Shown here in pieces: positions 10,509 to 20,178 of a stretch of 64,000 nt of DNA; the stretch's first letter is position 1; each line of letters starts with the position of its first letter. Under the pieces are notes generated by a model. The model saw nothing but the letters and a program-made list of their open reading frames with translations. It was not told the origin of the DNA and made no database searches. The DNA comes from Fasciola hepatica. Its lineage: Eukaryota > Platyhelminthes > Trematoda > Plagiorchiida > Fasciolidae. The position numbers and the translations under genes were made by a program. The stretch lies in NCBI GenBank assembly GCA_948099385.1, contig CANUEZ040000159.1, forward strand, positions 6,838,501 to 6,902,500, given 5' to 3'.

Positions 10509-13500
10509 TTTCCCTAACGGAGGACCATCGACTACCCACATCATTATTAAGTTGCAACGGGTGCAGACTGTTTTCCGGTGTGGAATTCACTTTCATCCTT
10601 TTTGTCTACAGCAGCATATTAGGGGCATGATACTTTTCAAAACTAATCGTGGTTTGATGTCGCAAACCGCGTGGGCTCTTGCCTATGGGGATGTCTCACC
10701 TCCGGTCGATTCAGTCTGCTTACTCCTAAAATCCAGTTTTAGTGACGAATTAATGTGTCAGAACCAAGATCATTTCGGAGTGTATCGAAAAATCGGTGCG
10801 CCATATGAAATGTTATGGTAGAATTTTATTGCTTTATAATACAGCGTAGTCGAAACAACCTATCAACGATTTCGACGAAGCTGTTATTAAATAATAAAAT
10901 TTTAACTCAGTGACGAATTGTCTGACACACCAAAGACGCAACCAGAGTTTACTGCCATAAGAACGGCGCAGCTGAAGATGTCCCATCACACTTTGATACT
11001 TAACTAAAAAACCACTCACTTCATGCGGAAACCGACCCTTGGAATTTCTGTAAAGAAACTTACTGACGATAACAATGCAGCCTACCTGAGTCAGTCGAGC
11101 CATCTGGGTGTTGCGACAAGTGACGAAAGTTCGTACACACCAGTTATGCGTAGAACTAGTATGGATGAGTGTATATACTACTTGGTAAGTAGTTGATTGC
11201 TGAAACGCAACTATGGCCAGTTATGGATTGACAGACACCGCTATGTCCTAGAGACTAGCCGCAGGGAAGTAAACGACGGCATGCGAACCACACGACTGCT
11301 ACTCCGTCTGGATGGTGATTGTCTTCAAGTGAACAGGACAGCGACTTTGCAAATAAGCACGTTTGTAACACTTGGTTAGCTTTGTCGATGTCCAAACGAG
11401 CTGGTCCCAATAAACAACCTACTACCCAGGCACGTCATGTGGATTATAACACTAGTACCTAAACTATACAAGCTACATGATGCGTTTGCTTTCAATTTAC
11501 CCACCAGCATCACCATATTGTCCAGTACGGTTTATACAACCACTAACCTCGCAGTTTTGCGCTCTGGTTGCTACCTACCAGCATCGTCCAGTAAAACACA
11601 GATTGAACAGAAGCATGAAGCGAAAAAGATTGAAAAAATGAAGGTAATGAGCAAAAATCAAGGCAAAGAAGGAGACCGAATACAACTACGCCACTGGCCG
11701 CGACACCTAGCCATATCACTCAATGTCTCCAAACATCGGGTAGGTGAGTCTCGGGGACCCCAACCTGGAAGTCTAACACATCCTACGTGACTAAGTGCAC
11801 TGGTCGAGATTTTCACACCTTTCTGCCATGTCCTGGAATGACCACCTCGACTTATCTTCCAACCATTACCTGCCTCGGAGAATAGCGTACGCTGAGGGAG
11901 TCTATCGGTGGGCATGCGCAATACACGTCCCAGCCCCCTTAATCTGTTTAGATTCAGTAACTGATCAAAAGACTGACCTCTGGTTCCCAACACCTTACAC
12001 CGGACCTCAGCATTACTGATACAGTGTTCCCACCGTACTCGGGCAATGCTACGGAGGCATCGGTACTGGAATACCGACAGTCTTCGTCTATCTTCTGGCT
12101 TTACGGCTATGTTTCTGAGCTGTATAGAACGGGCCTAACCGCCGCATTGTACACTCGACCCTTCACAGACACTCGGATGTCAGGCCGATGTCACAAATGG
12201 GTGAGATCGGCAAAAGCCAAACGAGCCTCTTGTATACGCGATGACACTTCATCTGTCCATCTGGTGAGATGTACCTACCCAGGTAACAAAATTCATCTAC
12301 TTCAACTAGAGCTCCCTCTGTTAAGACAAGATCTGGCCTTGCGCCAACCCAGTCATGCAGCACCATTTTACACTCTGAAGGTGCGAAACGCGTCCCGACC
12401 ATTGCTACACTGTTGCTTATGTTATCTAAGAGCTTGCAACTTACCTGGATTTCCACTCAGAGGAACAATATCGTCCGCGAATTACAAGTCAGACAGTTTA
12501 CTGCTTGAGCAAAGATTGATGCCGCAATTCTCACACGATATGTCTATCTCAAGAATCCATTCAATCACAAAATTGAAGAGGAAGGGCGAAAGGGGGCAAC
12601 CCTGACGAACACCAATTTCCGTGATGAACTCGTGTGAAAGATCGCCTTGAGCACGAACTCGGCTTTGGCTGTTCGCATACAAGTATTGGAAAAGAGAAAT
12701 GAATTTCTCTAGCACACCCTTCAATGAAAGGCAGAGCCAGTGAGGTGCGGTCGACTGAATCAAACGCCGCTTTCAGATCAGGAACGACAGAGATCCTGGG
12801 CCTACGGAAGATGTGTCTATGCTCTAAGATTTGCCGAGCTGTAAAGATGTGGTCGATAAAACCCCGACCGGGTCTGAAAACCTGCTTCATTGTATACGTG
12901 GGTAAGTTTACTGAATTTCACATAAAAATAATTACCTTTAATTGAGCCAAAAGTGCACGTGAACAGGCGTGCACGCCGATATTACGAACACCACTTGATA
13001 CTGCTTTATATCTAGAGGTCAAAGCCGAGTAAACACAGCGTGGACTAAGCGCCCAAGCATCTTCGTCTTCTGATGTGGATATTTTAGGAGCACCTAATTA
13101 CATAACACTTTCCGCATCTAAGATTCGCGTTTCGCTTATGCAGGAAACCACTGTGAAATTCATTTTTTATTCCATGCTAGTCAATGAATTCAGTAAAAAG
13201 GACCTACCCTAAAGCCACAAAGGTCCACTGCACTAACAAAGATGACCGGTAACCATGTGTTTGGGTCTTGAGCTGCAGAGCGACACGCGACCCTAATAGT
13301 TGCACGTAAGTTAAGTACACTAATGTTATCAACAGAAGTACGTAAATTTGAGGTTCAGATGTTAAACAGCAAACGAAGCTTGATAAATGATAGAATTTAC
13401 GATGCTAGACTACTAGTTCTTTTTTTACAGTGCGGTGGCTACTAGCATTCGAATTTCTTGGAAAGGACAATTTGGAGCTACTTGGTCATCGAGTAGAACC

Positions 13501-14879
13501 CGATTATTTTGTAAGGTTGGCAGTTAGAGAGCACTCCGTTAGTCTACAAACCCGAATGGTTTGGAGGAATCTTACGGTAATTTTAATGGTCCACTGATTA
13601 GGTTTTTTTATTACATGCTTGCGCATGAGTGCAACAGAAGGGGTGTATCCCATAATCACAAAACCCCACTGCGCTGTTAGCGATAACCACCAATCAGACC
13701 CTGAGACTTGGAATGGAGAATCACATAGGGTCCCAACAAGTCAGGTGTGACAACGAGCCGGACGATAGTGGACCACTGTTTACCACGAAAGTAATCAATG
13801 GTGGCGAAGATTCGAACCTCTGACCTCTGAGGTGGTGAACAAACGCTTTAAGTCACTCGACCACCACCGATTAACTTAAAAATTCCTATTGGTTACGTCA
13901 ACACTTACTAAGACTTCGGCATCCAGGCAGCCGGATCACGCACTACCCCGGCGATCAAACCGTGGTTCATGAAACTAAAACTTGACTTTCTGTGATGTCT
14001 TGTGTCGTTCTGACGCAACGAGCTACATAAGATGGCTTTCCTAAACAGTTGCGCTTGATGCGTATATCCAAACGTAAAAATGGGTATGCAGATAAGTTTT
14101 ATCACCGGTCAATGACTAATGAATATCAAGTGACGGATATTGTCCTCTTGGACATAAAAAAGGAACCAAACTTACCGATAAGTCGAATCGAAAGCGCGAT
14201 TCCAATACCGATAAAGCCGCCAGGCACCCACTTCCCATCGTAATGTAGGGCAGTTTGTCACTGCAACCATGAGGCGATACGCTGTATAAGTGGGGTCCTT
14301 GATAATCCACTCCTCCGAGAATGAGTGCAGCTCCAACATAACCCTGAAATATCTCAAGGACTCTAAATAAGCTTACACGATACCCAAAAAGGTAGTCTTT
14401 CAGAAGTCGGAGTGGCAAAATGACTCGAGGCTGACGTCCAGTATTCAAACGATGCAGTTCCACCTTAGAGGAGATCATTTTTGTTGTCATTTCCGTGTCA
14501 GCAGCTGTTCCTGCTCCACAACAGCTACAAAAGCTCAACGTCATCCGTGAAACTTACTAAATTTTTTCAGAAATGTAGTGAATTTTCTGACAATTCTTCT
14601 CTGCGATAATATTTCCTTCAGTTGCTCTTGTGTCCGCGCCAAGAACTACGCCATCCTATGAAGACATCATAATGCAACGATGGTAGACACATGCCTTGAA
14701 CACTACACCACAAATCGTGGTGCCGGTCTTGACGGCTTTAGGTAACGTCAGTCCCTTCTTAGATAATATTGTATTTCTAGGAAAAATCCCATCAACTGGA
14801 ACTGTCTAAATCCATACCTGCTGCAGTTTTCGAACGAAAACCCCCCCGACCCACGGTCTTCGAGCAAAGCAGTTGCCAT
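9519..14879 (-). CDS. PSMB7: Proteasome subunit beta type-7 (beta-2, trypsin-like), six of its exons
   Basis: Exons (minus strand): 14818-14879 (start ATG), 14695-14776, 14558-14655, 14377-14524, 14176-14343 and 9519-9670. Their reading phases join without gaps. The product is the catalytic beta-2 subunit of the 20S proteasome core. Visible are a short propeptide (GGFSFENC..), the autocleavage site KTG|TT that exposes catalytic Thr1, Asp17 in [10 protein letters not shown], Lys33 in KNCQK, the TMGSG loop, and NDLGSGS with the Asp/Ser pair that completes the active site. Exon 6 ends in [12 protein letters not shown]. The C-terminal tail that wraps the neighbouring subunit in other animals was not located. 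Introns 1-4 are 41, 39, 33 and 33 nt. Intron 2 uses GC-AG; the others are GT-AG. Intron 5 is 4505 bp. All catalytic residues are intact, so the gene is probably functional. Confidence 0.93.
10455..10506. repeat. (TA)n microsatellite
   Basis: About 26 TA units inside PSMB7 intron 5. Confidence 0.97.
11640..12900 (-). pseudogene. RTE-like LINE reverse transcriptase and tail fragment
   Basis: The minus strand from 12890 down reads [27 protein letters not shown] (catalytic Asp), [53 protein letters not shown] and [10 protein letters not shown]. This is the second half of an RTE polyprotein, in at least four frames. The YADD block is not readable. It is a different copy from the element at 5.3 kb and is less degraded at the C-terminal end. 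It lies inside PSMB7 intron 5 in the gene's orientation. Confidence 0.8.
13437..13576 (+). other. Exon-like open stretch on the opposite strand of PSMB7 intron 5
   Basis: A pyrimidine-rich TTCTTTTTTTACAG precedes 47 open codons ([12 protein letters not shown].. to ..MVWRNLT), which are followed by GTAATT. The composition looks protein-like, but no family was recognised and no partner exon was found nearby. It may be chance or a remnant of an element. Confidence 0.2.
13600..13885 (-). repeat. tRNA-derived SINE, apparently complete
   Basis: On the minus strand the element starts with GGTGGTGGTCGAGTGACTTA (A box), has the B box GGTTCGAATC about 50 nt downstream, continues with a body (GTCTCAGGGTCTGATTGGT, CTCATGCGCAAGCATG) and ends in a short A-rich tail (TAATAAAAAAA). 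Fragments of the same body are at 4440-4560 and 13195-13270. RNA polymerase III promoter boxes followed by an unrelated body and an A tail define a tRNA-derived SINE. Confidence 0.8.
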
Positions 14880-14888
14880 CACTTCTGT

Positions 14889-15065
14889 TGTAGTATGCAA
14901 GGATCAATGTTTTTCCGCGGGAAGTTGCTTATGTTCGATCTAAAACAGCAAAAATAGAAAACGCCATGGACGCAAAGGCTCAGTAAGTGCATCACAAAGA
15001 TCCTACACAAACATCACCCGAACACCAATAAGGCTGCCGACACCCTGCTCACTACACTGCCCCCC
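14889..15065 (-). repeat. LTR-like fragment abutting the PSMB7 start codon
   Basis: This shares the words AGTAAGTGCATCAC, CAAAAATAGAAAAC and GCAAAGGCTCA with 16870-17010, and its minus-strand end CTTGCATACTACA recurs at about 15215. There it is followed by TTTGGCGACC, a primer-binding-site-like sequence. That pattern (CA end, then TGG) identifies the right-hand end of an LTR. The end at 14889 lies 10 nt upstream of the PSMB7 ATG, in the gene's orientation. Confidence 0.55.
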
Positions 15066-15164
15066 TCCCCCCTTCATCATACACCAACCCCACGTATTCG
15101 GTTCACCGGGACACCTCACTGAGTAGACCGTTTCACAAGACCACTGTCGGTTGCAATGAATTAA

Positions 15165-15545
15165 AATCATTTAACTACAAGAAATCCTATTTTTCGTCCC
15201 GTTAGCAGGGTCGCCAAATTGTAGTATGCAAGAATCAGTGTCCCTGTGTAGAGTGCAATTTCGTTCAACCATGTCTCTCCCCTGCTCCTCTGTCCCTGAG
15301 TCCCCACTAGTCTCGCATCATTTGCAAAATAGAAGCTTCGTGACTGCAGGACTGAGGCGAAATCATTTATAAACGGAAGGAATAGTAGTGGGCCCAGTAC
15401 GGACACCAGCGGTACTCCACTGCTGACGTTTTCTGATTTAGAGTTCTTTTCACCTACTCTAATGTGAAACGTTCTACCGGTACCGAAGTCAGTTAACCAT
15501 TCCTGAGCCTGCTCACTTACACCTAATGACCTCAGCTTGATTCAT
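15165..15545 (-). pseudogene. CR1/Jockey-type LINE reverse transcriptase fragment
   Basis: The minus strand reads SSGVPLVSVLGPLLFLPFIN, corresponding to the G-V-P-Q-G-S-V-L-G-P-L-L-F block of CR1/Jockey RTs, followed by FANDARLVG in the position of the YADD block (degenerate, AND for ADD). Upstream words EWLTDF..GRTFHIRVG fit the preceding strand. The 3' part (15190-15220) reads into an LTR-end/primer-binding-like junction, so another element truncates it. Confidence 0.7.
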
Positions 15546-16265
15546 CAGTCACCATCGTACAGCATTAAGCGGTAGGGCAAGCCCCACTGACCACTGCCTT
15601 TCTCACCATCTTGCACGCTGAATTAGAAAGTATGAATATACAAGATGGATAGGGAGTGGACCTACACGGGTGGGAAAAGGAAAGAATACCCTAGTAGCCA
15701 ACACTCAGACTACAGTCTGACGGTACAAACGCACATCGATCAGTCATTCTGATTCGACAGAAAGTGACAGCACAATCGCCACTGTTCACAGTTCCCTGCC
15801 ATATTCTTCACTGCCTCCAGCCAACTGGTTGACGGATCTTTTGGACCATAACCACGGAGACGTGAGACACCTACTTTTCTTAAGTTCGTTGCACATTTTC
15901 TCATTCATCGTTGCCACGTCATTTGTTGACCTCCACGTGGTTTCCTCCACTCCTAAAAGGGGAACGAAAAATAGGGCACGGTACGGTAGACGTGTGTTTG
16001 ACATACGCAAAACGTGCCCTAACCAACGAAGTATGCTAAGCTAGACACGCTGTGATAGAATATTCTCTGAACTAGTACCCAATACTCGATTTCTGACCTC
16101 AGTATTGCCTACTCGGTTATTCCATTAACCTTGGCGATACTACGCAGGCATCGGTGGTCGAAAACCTCAAGACGACGAATGTCTTCCGCACGCAAACCCT
16201 AAGTCGCGCAACCATACAACAAAACTGAACGCACCGTGGCACAATACACACGACCTTTCAACTTC
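15545..16265 (-). pseudogene. Inverted copy of the RTE 3' end
   Basis: Nearly the same sequence as 7930-8645, in the opposite orientation. Shared words include ACCATCGATGTTTACG-like tail codons, MSNTRLPYRALFFVPL, GVEETTWRSTNDVATMNEKM and RSVNQLAGG. Differences are a few substitutions. The two copies flank the PSMB7 locus as a roughly 0.7 kb inverted repeat about 7 kb apart. Confidence 0.88.
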
Positions 16266-16689
16266 AGTGAAATATCAGGTCGACGCCACATTCCTCCACA
16301 GAGAGAGAGAGACACACACACATTCCTTCAAACTGGCATCTTACGCTATATCTATGTCTCATATTTGACCGACCGCATTAGTGCGAAGCCTAGCAACGTC
16401 CATATTTGCGAAGCTTCTGATCAACCTCCAGGCTCGTTTGGGTTGACGCATGCAAAGATTGATCTTGACACTTACATGGTCGCTCTTACCCAACGGAGAG
16501 TAAGCTTGGAGTTCCGCTACATCGTTCTTGATTCGTTGTCACTAGGTCCAACGAGGACGGCGTACAGTCAGTTCTCTAACTGGTATCTTCCCTCGTATGT
16601 TGGAACAGTGCATTTGAACGCAGCCGCCGTAGATATCTCTCCTCTTGGGTTTCCGGGACACGCCTCTGTGTGGTAGGTTGAAGTCCTTA

Positions 16690-17175
16690 ACTGAGGGTCT
16701 TGTCAGCTTCCTTAACTAGCGTAGTGAGTACTTGCAGAAGTTGAATGTCCTCATCTCGGCTTGTACCCGGGACCCGATACACATAGACCACACTTACCCT
16801 TCTGCTCGGAAGTGTGAACATAATTGTGCATAGCTGTGCATTTCTAGTACCGACCATGGTCTGCGATTCCAGATGGTTTGTGTTCGAATTGAAACAGCAA
16901 AAACAGAAAACCCCATGAGCGCAAAGGCTCATTAAGTGCATCACGGAGATCTCAAAACTAACATCAGATGAATACCAATGTGGTTGCCAACAGCCTGCTT
17001 AATACACTGCGGTTGTAACATGTAAGCAGCAGTGATCTTTCGCCGGGGGGTTGGGTGTGTTCGGTCTGCAAGACATTATGGAAAAACTCCATGAGCCGAA
17101 GCTCAGTAAGTGTATCAACAGGCACTAACACCTACATTATTTGAACAACAATATGACGGCTTGTAGCCTGGCCTT
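16690..17175 (-). repeat. Two adjacent LTR-like repeat fragments
   Basis: Units at about 16860-17010 and 17015-17170 share CTCAGTAAGTGTATCA/CTCATTAAGTGCATCA, TGGGTGTGTTCGGTCTGCAA and CCATGAGC..AAGGCTCA. They recur at 14.9, 17.9, 18.2 and 18.4 kb. The junction between them contains GGTTGTAACATG, like the LTR ends at 14889 and 17.9 kb. Confidence 0.6.
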
Positions 17176-17879
17176 CAACGAAAGCCCTTGTAGCACAAAA
17201 CCCGTTCGTCACATCGGTTCTCGAAAGGTATTCGATCGGTTTGATTAGAAGCCATTATACACGGATCAAAAATGGACTGATGCGAAGGAAATCGACGACC
17301 GGAGTAATGTGTAATGCTTAGTTGGCGTTTCACCTCAATATATTGGTTTAACTCGTCGTAATACCCTGAAGTACCTCGTTATAGATCGCTGTATTTCATG
17401 CCCTCGAAGTGGGTAAAATAAGGGCAAACATTCAGAAAATCATAACTTGGGAGATAGAAACGAGCATCGCAAAGCGTAATTTTGGGAAAGTGACAGGAAT
17501 TGACGTAGCATATCACTTATTTCAAACGACTGGCACAAACCTCTCGGAAACCGTCCAGTATCTGGTCGGAAACCATTCAAAAACCGCTTGAAGACCGGCC
17601 AGAAACCGAACGGTTTCGAAACGGTTTTGCCATAAGGGAGAACACTGTCCACAGTGTTACTCACTCCTCCATCACACACCACGGAAGTACTCAATTCCCG
17701 GGGACCACGCCTCGGGCAGGCCTTTATACAGGACCATTGCCAGTCACGCGGTGCCTCAAAACTACACAACCGCTTCTATTACTTTATGCAGGCAAATTCA
17801 AAAGATCTCCACAGGGCCGCATCGAAACCGTACCACAATAATAACAATTATATGTACGGCCATTATCAGGTTAGTCACA

Positions 17880-18285
17880 ATGGCCTTTCATAACATTCGG
17901 TCCCGGGTTGCGGCACCAAATTTTAACATGCAAGCAGCAATGACCTTTTGATGGGGGTTGGGTGTGCTCGGTTTGTAAAACATAAGGGAAGGAAACCTCC
18001 GTGAGCCGAAGCTCAGTAACTGTATCTGTAACACGGTAAGGAATTCGCCCACGACACAGCGAAAACGACGACGATGGCAAGGACAATGACGGCGATTCAA
18101 CACGGACACGCAGTGTCCCTGGATGGGCTGGATGCGGCGGCCTTCCGCGGAGGCTGCACGGACACGACCTGTGGAGGCAGAGAAAGAATGAAACCCTGAT
18201 GAGCCGGAGCCCAGTAAGTGTATAAGCAAGTGCCAATACAAACATAAGATAGAATGGGAATGTCGGTCTTTGTCAATGCGTTACA
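17880..18285 (-). repeat. LTR fragment with adjoining primer-binding-like site
   Basis: On the minus strand the repeat ends near ...CATGTTAAAATTTGGTGCCGC, followed by AACCCGGGACC. The TGGTGCCGCxACCCGGGA stretch is nearly the primer-binding site of the gypsy element at 34.2 kb. This makes 17.93-18.28 kb the 5' LTR remnant of a minus-strand gypsy-like element whose interior is gone. Two copies of the GTGAGCCGAAGCTCAGTAA word lie inside it, suggesting tandem or nested LTR pieces. Confidence 0.55.
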
Positions 18286-18417
18286 TATCAACAGGCGCCC
18301 ACACTTGCGTTACTCGAACAACAACATGGCGGTTTACAGCCTGCCCATTACTGTAATGGCCAGGTCGTAAGCCGCCATATTGTTGTTCCAGTAATGTAAG
18401 TGTTGGTGCCGTTGATA
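18286..18417. repeat. Imperfect palindrome made from two LTR-like repeat units
   Basis: Left arm 18286-18350 and right arm 18353-18417 are inverted copies at about 80 percent by eye (TATCAACAGGCGCC.. against ..GGTGCCGTTGATA, centre CATTACTGTAATG). The right arm continues into the LTR-like unit (ACACTTACTGAGCTTTGGCTC). It looks like a tail-to-tail joining of two repeat ends. Confidence 0.75.
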
Positions 18418-18543
18418 CACTTACTGAGCTTTGGCTCATGGAATTTTTCCCTCTCTTGTACTTTTGCAGATCGAACACACTCAGCCCCCGGCGGAAGATC
18501 ACTGTCAATTGTCCAAGTAGCCCGTTGCCCCAACCTTTGAGGT

Positions 18544-19084
18544 TGTAGGTACCTTTACATTTCCGACTTTCTCTATGACTTTCAACGTCCCTTGGTGCGA
18601 CACTCTTTTGTTGTACCGACTTTTTAATGTAAAACACACACACCCTTTGGTCGTCAGCACCGCGCAAAAAAGGCTGTAAATAAATCTTTCATTCCGACAC
18701 GGTCTCATGTTCTGGTTTACTGTGTCTTGGAATTATATCGGTCGGAACTAACTGTGAGAAACAAAACATTTTAGAAGCTTCCACGGCGTCTCCTGGCACT
18801 TCGCTCAATACCATCCTGTTCTGTTCAACGGATGGCTGTCAGACCGAACCGAACTGAAGACATTGGCGGATACTGGCTCTTCGGCGCTCATTTCCTGATC
18901 ACAAGAACACTGAACAACTGTGAGTTTGGGTCACACCTTTTGTTTCATTTTAATTCCTAATGTACATACCCCTTTTGGCCTTTTTATCACCGCACGCTCC
19001 TCCACCCATCTTAGTTTGCTAGTGTCGTCTTAGATATTGTTGACATTCATTTAGTGTACCATATAGACAGAGTAGTACGCTACA
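18544..19084 (+). repeat. 5' LTR of Gypsy-1
   Basis: 541 bp, begins TGTAGGTACC and ends GCTACA. It contains AATAAATC at about 18680 (poly-A signal). Its partner is 23308-23848. Confidence 0.95.
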
Positions 19085-19102
19085 AAATTGGTGAGCCCAG
19101 GT
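19085..19102 (+). promoter_or_regulatory. Primer-binding-site-like sequence of Gypsy-1
   Basis: AAATTGGTGAGCCCAGG starts right after the 5' LTR. The TGGTGAGCCC core is repeated before the Gag of the gypsy element at 37 kb (36949-36958). It would pair with a tRNA ending GGGCTCACCA; which tRNA was not determined. Confidence 0.6.
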
Positions 19103-19164
19103 TGCTTTTTCCATCCTTTCTACAGTAGCTTCATTCTTTTGGTCCAGGTTCCACACAGTTCACC

Positions 19165-20178
19165 ATGTCTGGCAGCGAATCTATTGACATCCACGCGGTT
19201 GCTCTCAAACTACCCGTTTTTGCCCCGACCAACCCTCGAGTGTGGTTTCGACAAATAGAAGCCGTATTTACCACTCAAAATATAACCAGCAAGCGCGTGA
19301 AATACTCTCACTGTGTCGAAGCGCTTCCCTTTGACATCGCCGTTGACGTGGAAGATCTCCTCGATCCCATTCCACCAGAAGCTCCTTTCACGAAGCTTAA
19401 GGAGGCAGTCATTCAGCGTACCGGAAAATCAGCCTGAAAAATGCTCCGGGAGCTGTTCACGTCGGTGGAGCTCGGAGACCAAACTCCGTCCCAGCTTATG
19501 CGCCACATGCGGTCGCTACTGGCTGGACGTCAAATGGACGACGCCATTTTCAGGGAGATATGGGTTGATAAACTACCTCTCCCGATGCAGCAGGTCCTGT
19601 CAATGCTGGAGCCCACTACTCCTCTTGACAAAGTTGCACAACACTCCGATAGAATAATGGAATGCTACCCGGCTGGCAGACCCTGAGTTCACATACCATC
19701 ACCCGCAGAAACCACTCCGACACACGAATCCCCTATGACATTACCAATTCTTGACACAGGTCGCCGTGGCGACGTTTCTCGCAGTCCTGCTCCCCCATCC
19801 CATCACTTTCGTATCGATAAGGACATTACGGACCTAAAAGAAACCGTTCGCATGTTGTGCAATCAGGTCGGTGCAATGTGCAACGCATTAGCTACTCATC
19901 GACCTGTGTCCGCCGAAGTACCTCGTCGACCTAGATCACGGTCCAGAAACCACCGGTTACAAACCTGGTGTTGGTACCACCGCATATTCGGCTCCAAGGC
20001 ACGCCGCTGTGATCCTCCATGTTCCTTTCGCACTTCCACCTCACAGTCAAACGACCAGGCCAGCCAGTACCGGCGACGACTACGGCTGGCTCTCCACATG
20101 AAAGTCGCCCATTTTATATCGTTGACCGATCCCGTGGCCTTCGATACCTCATTGATACCGGCGCCGAGATCAGTGTAA
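19165..20178 (+). pseudogene. Gypsy-1 Gag, interrupted by two in-frame TGA codons
   Basis: One frame runs from ATG 19165 to 20178 with TGA at 19435 and 19684. The N-terminal part has the capsid-like words LPVFAPTNPRVWFRQIEAVF and LRELFTSVELGDQTPSQLM. The C-terminal part has the zinc motif C-W-Y-H-x9-C-x3-C (about 19970-20030), the CHCC form typical of CsRn1 relatives instead of the usual CCHC. The first stop is a likely CGA to TGA change. Pol begins in the -1 frame and overlaps the last 160 nt, so a -1 frameshift would be needed for Gag-Pol. Confidence 0.88.

Larger units (their letters stand above)
9671..14175 (-). other. PSMB7 intron 5, expanded by transposable elements
   Basis: The donor is GTAAGT (14175-14170) and the acceptor CTTATGCAG (ends 9671). 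The intron holds a (TA)n tract, an RTE fragment in the same orientation as the gene, two SINE-like pieces (13195-13270 and 13600-13885), and unassigned sequence at 9.7-10.4, 10.6-11.6 and 12.9-13.2 kb. It is over 100 times longer than introns 1-4. This fits the reported schistosome trend of short 5' and long 3' introns. Confidence 0.88.

Noticed and set aside
13908..14105. Minus-strand frame with LIAGVV considered as the missing PSMB7 exon (AIAAGI-like)
   Set aside because: It does not contain the NDLGSGS motif. The true exon with that motif is at 9519-9670, and this stretch continues directly into a SINE.
17440..17769. Minus-strand open frame of 109 codons rich in Arg, Gly and Pro
   Set aside because: No domain recognised, and it overlaps a GGAAACCG-rich repetitive stretch next to an LTR remnant.
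18180..18215. CTGATGAGCCGG considered as a second hammerhead core
   Set aside because: No GAAA or closing stems follow. It is a variant of the CATGAGCCGAAGCTCAG word of the LTR-like repeat.
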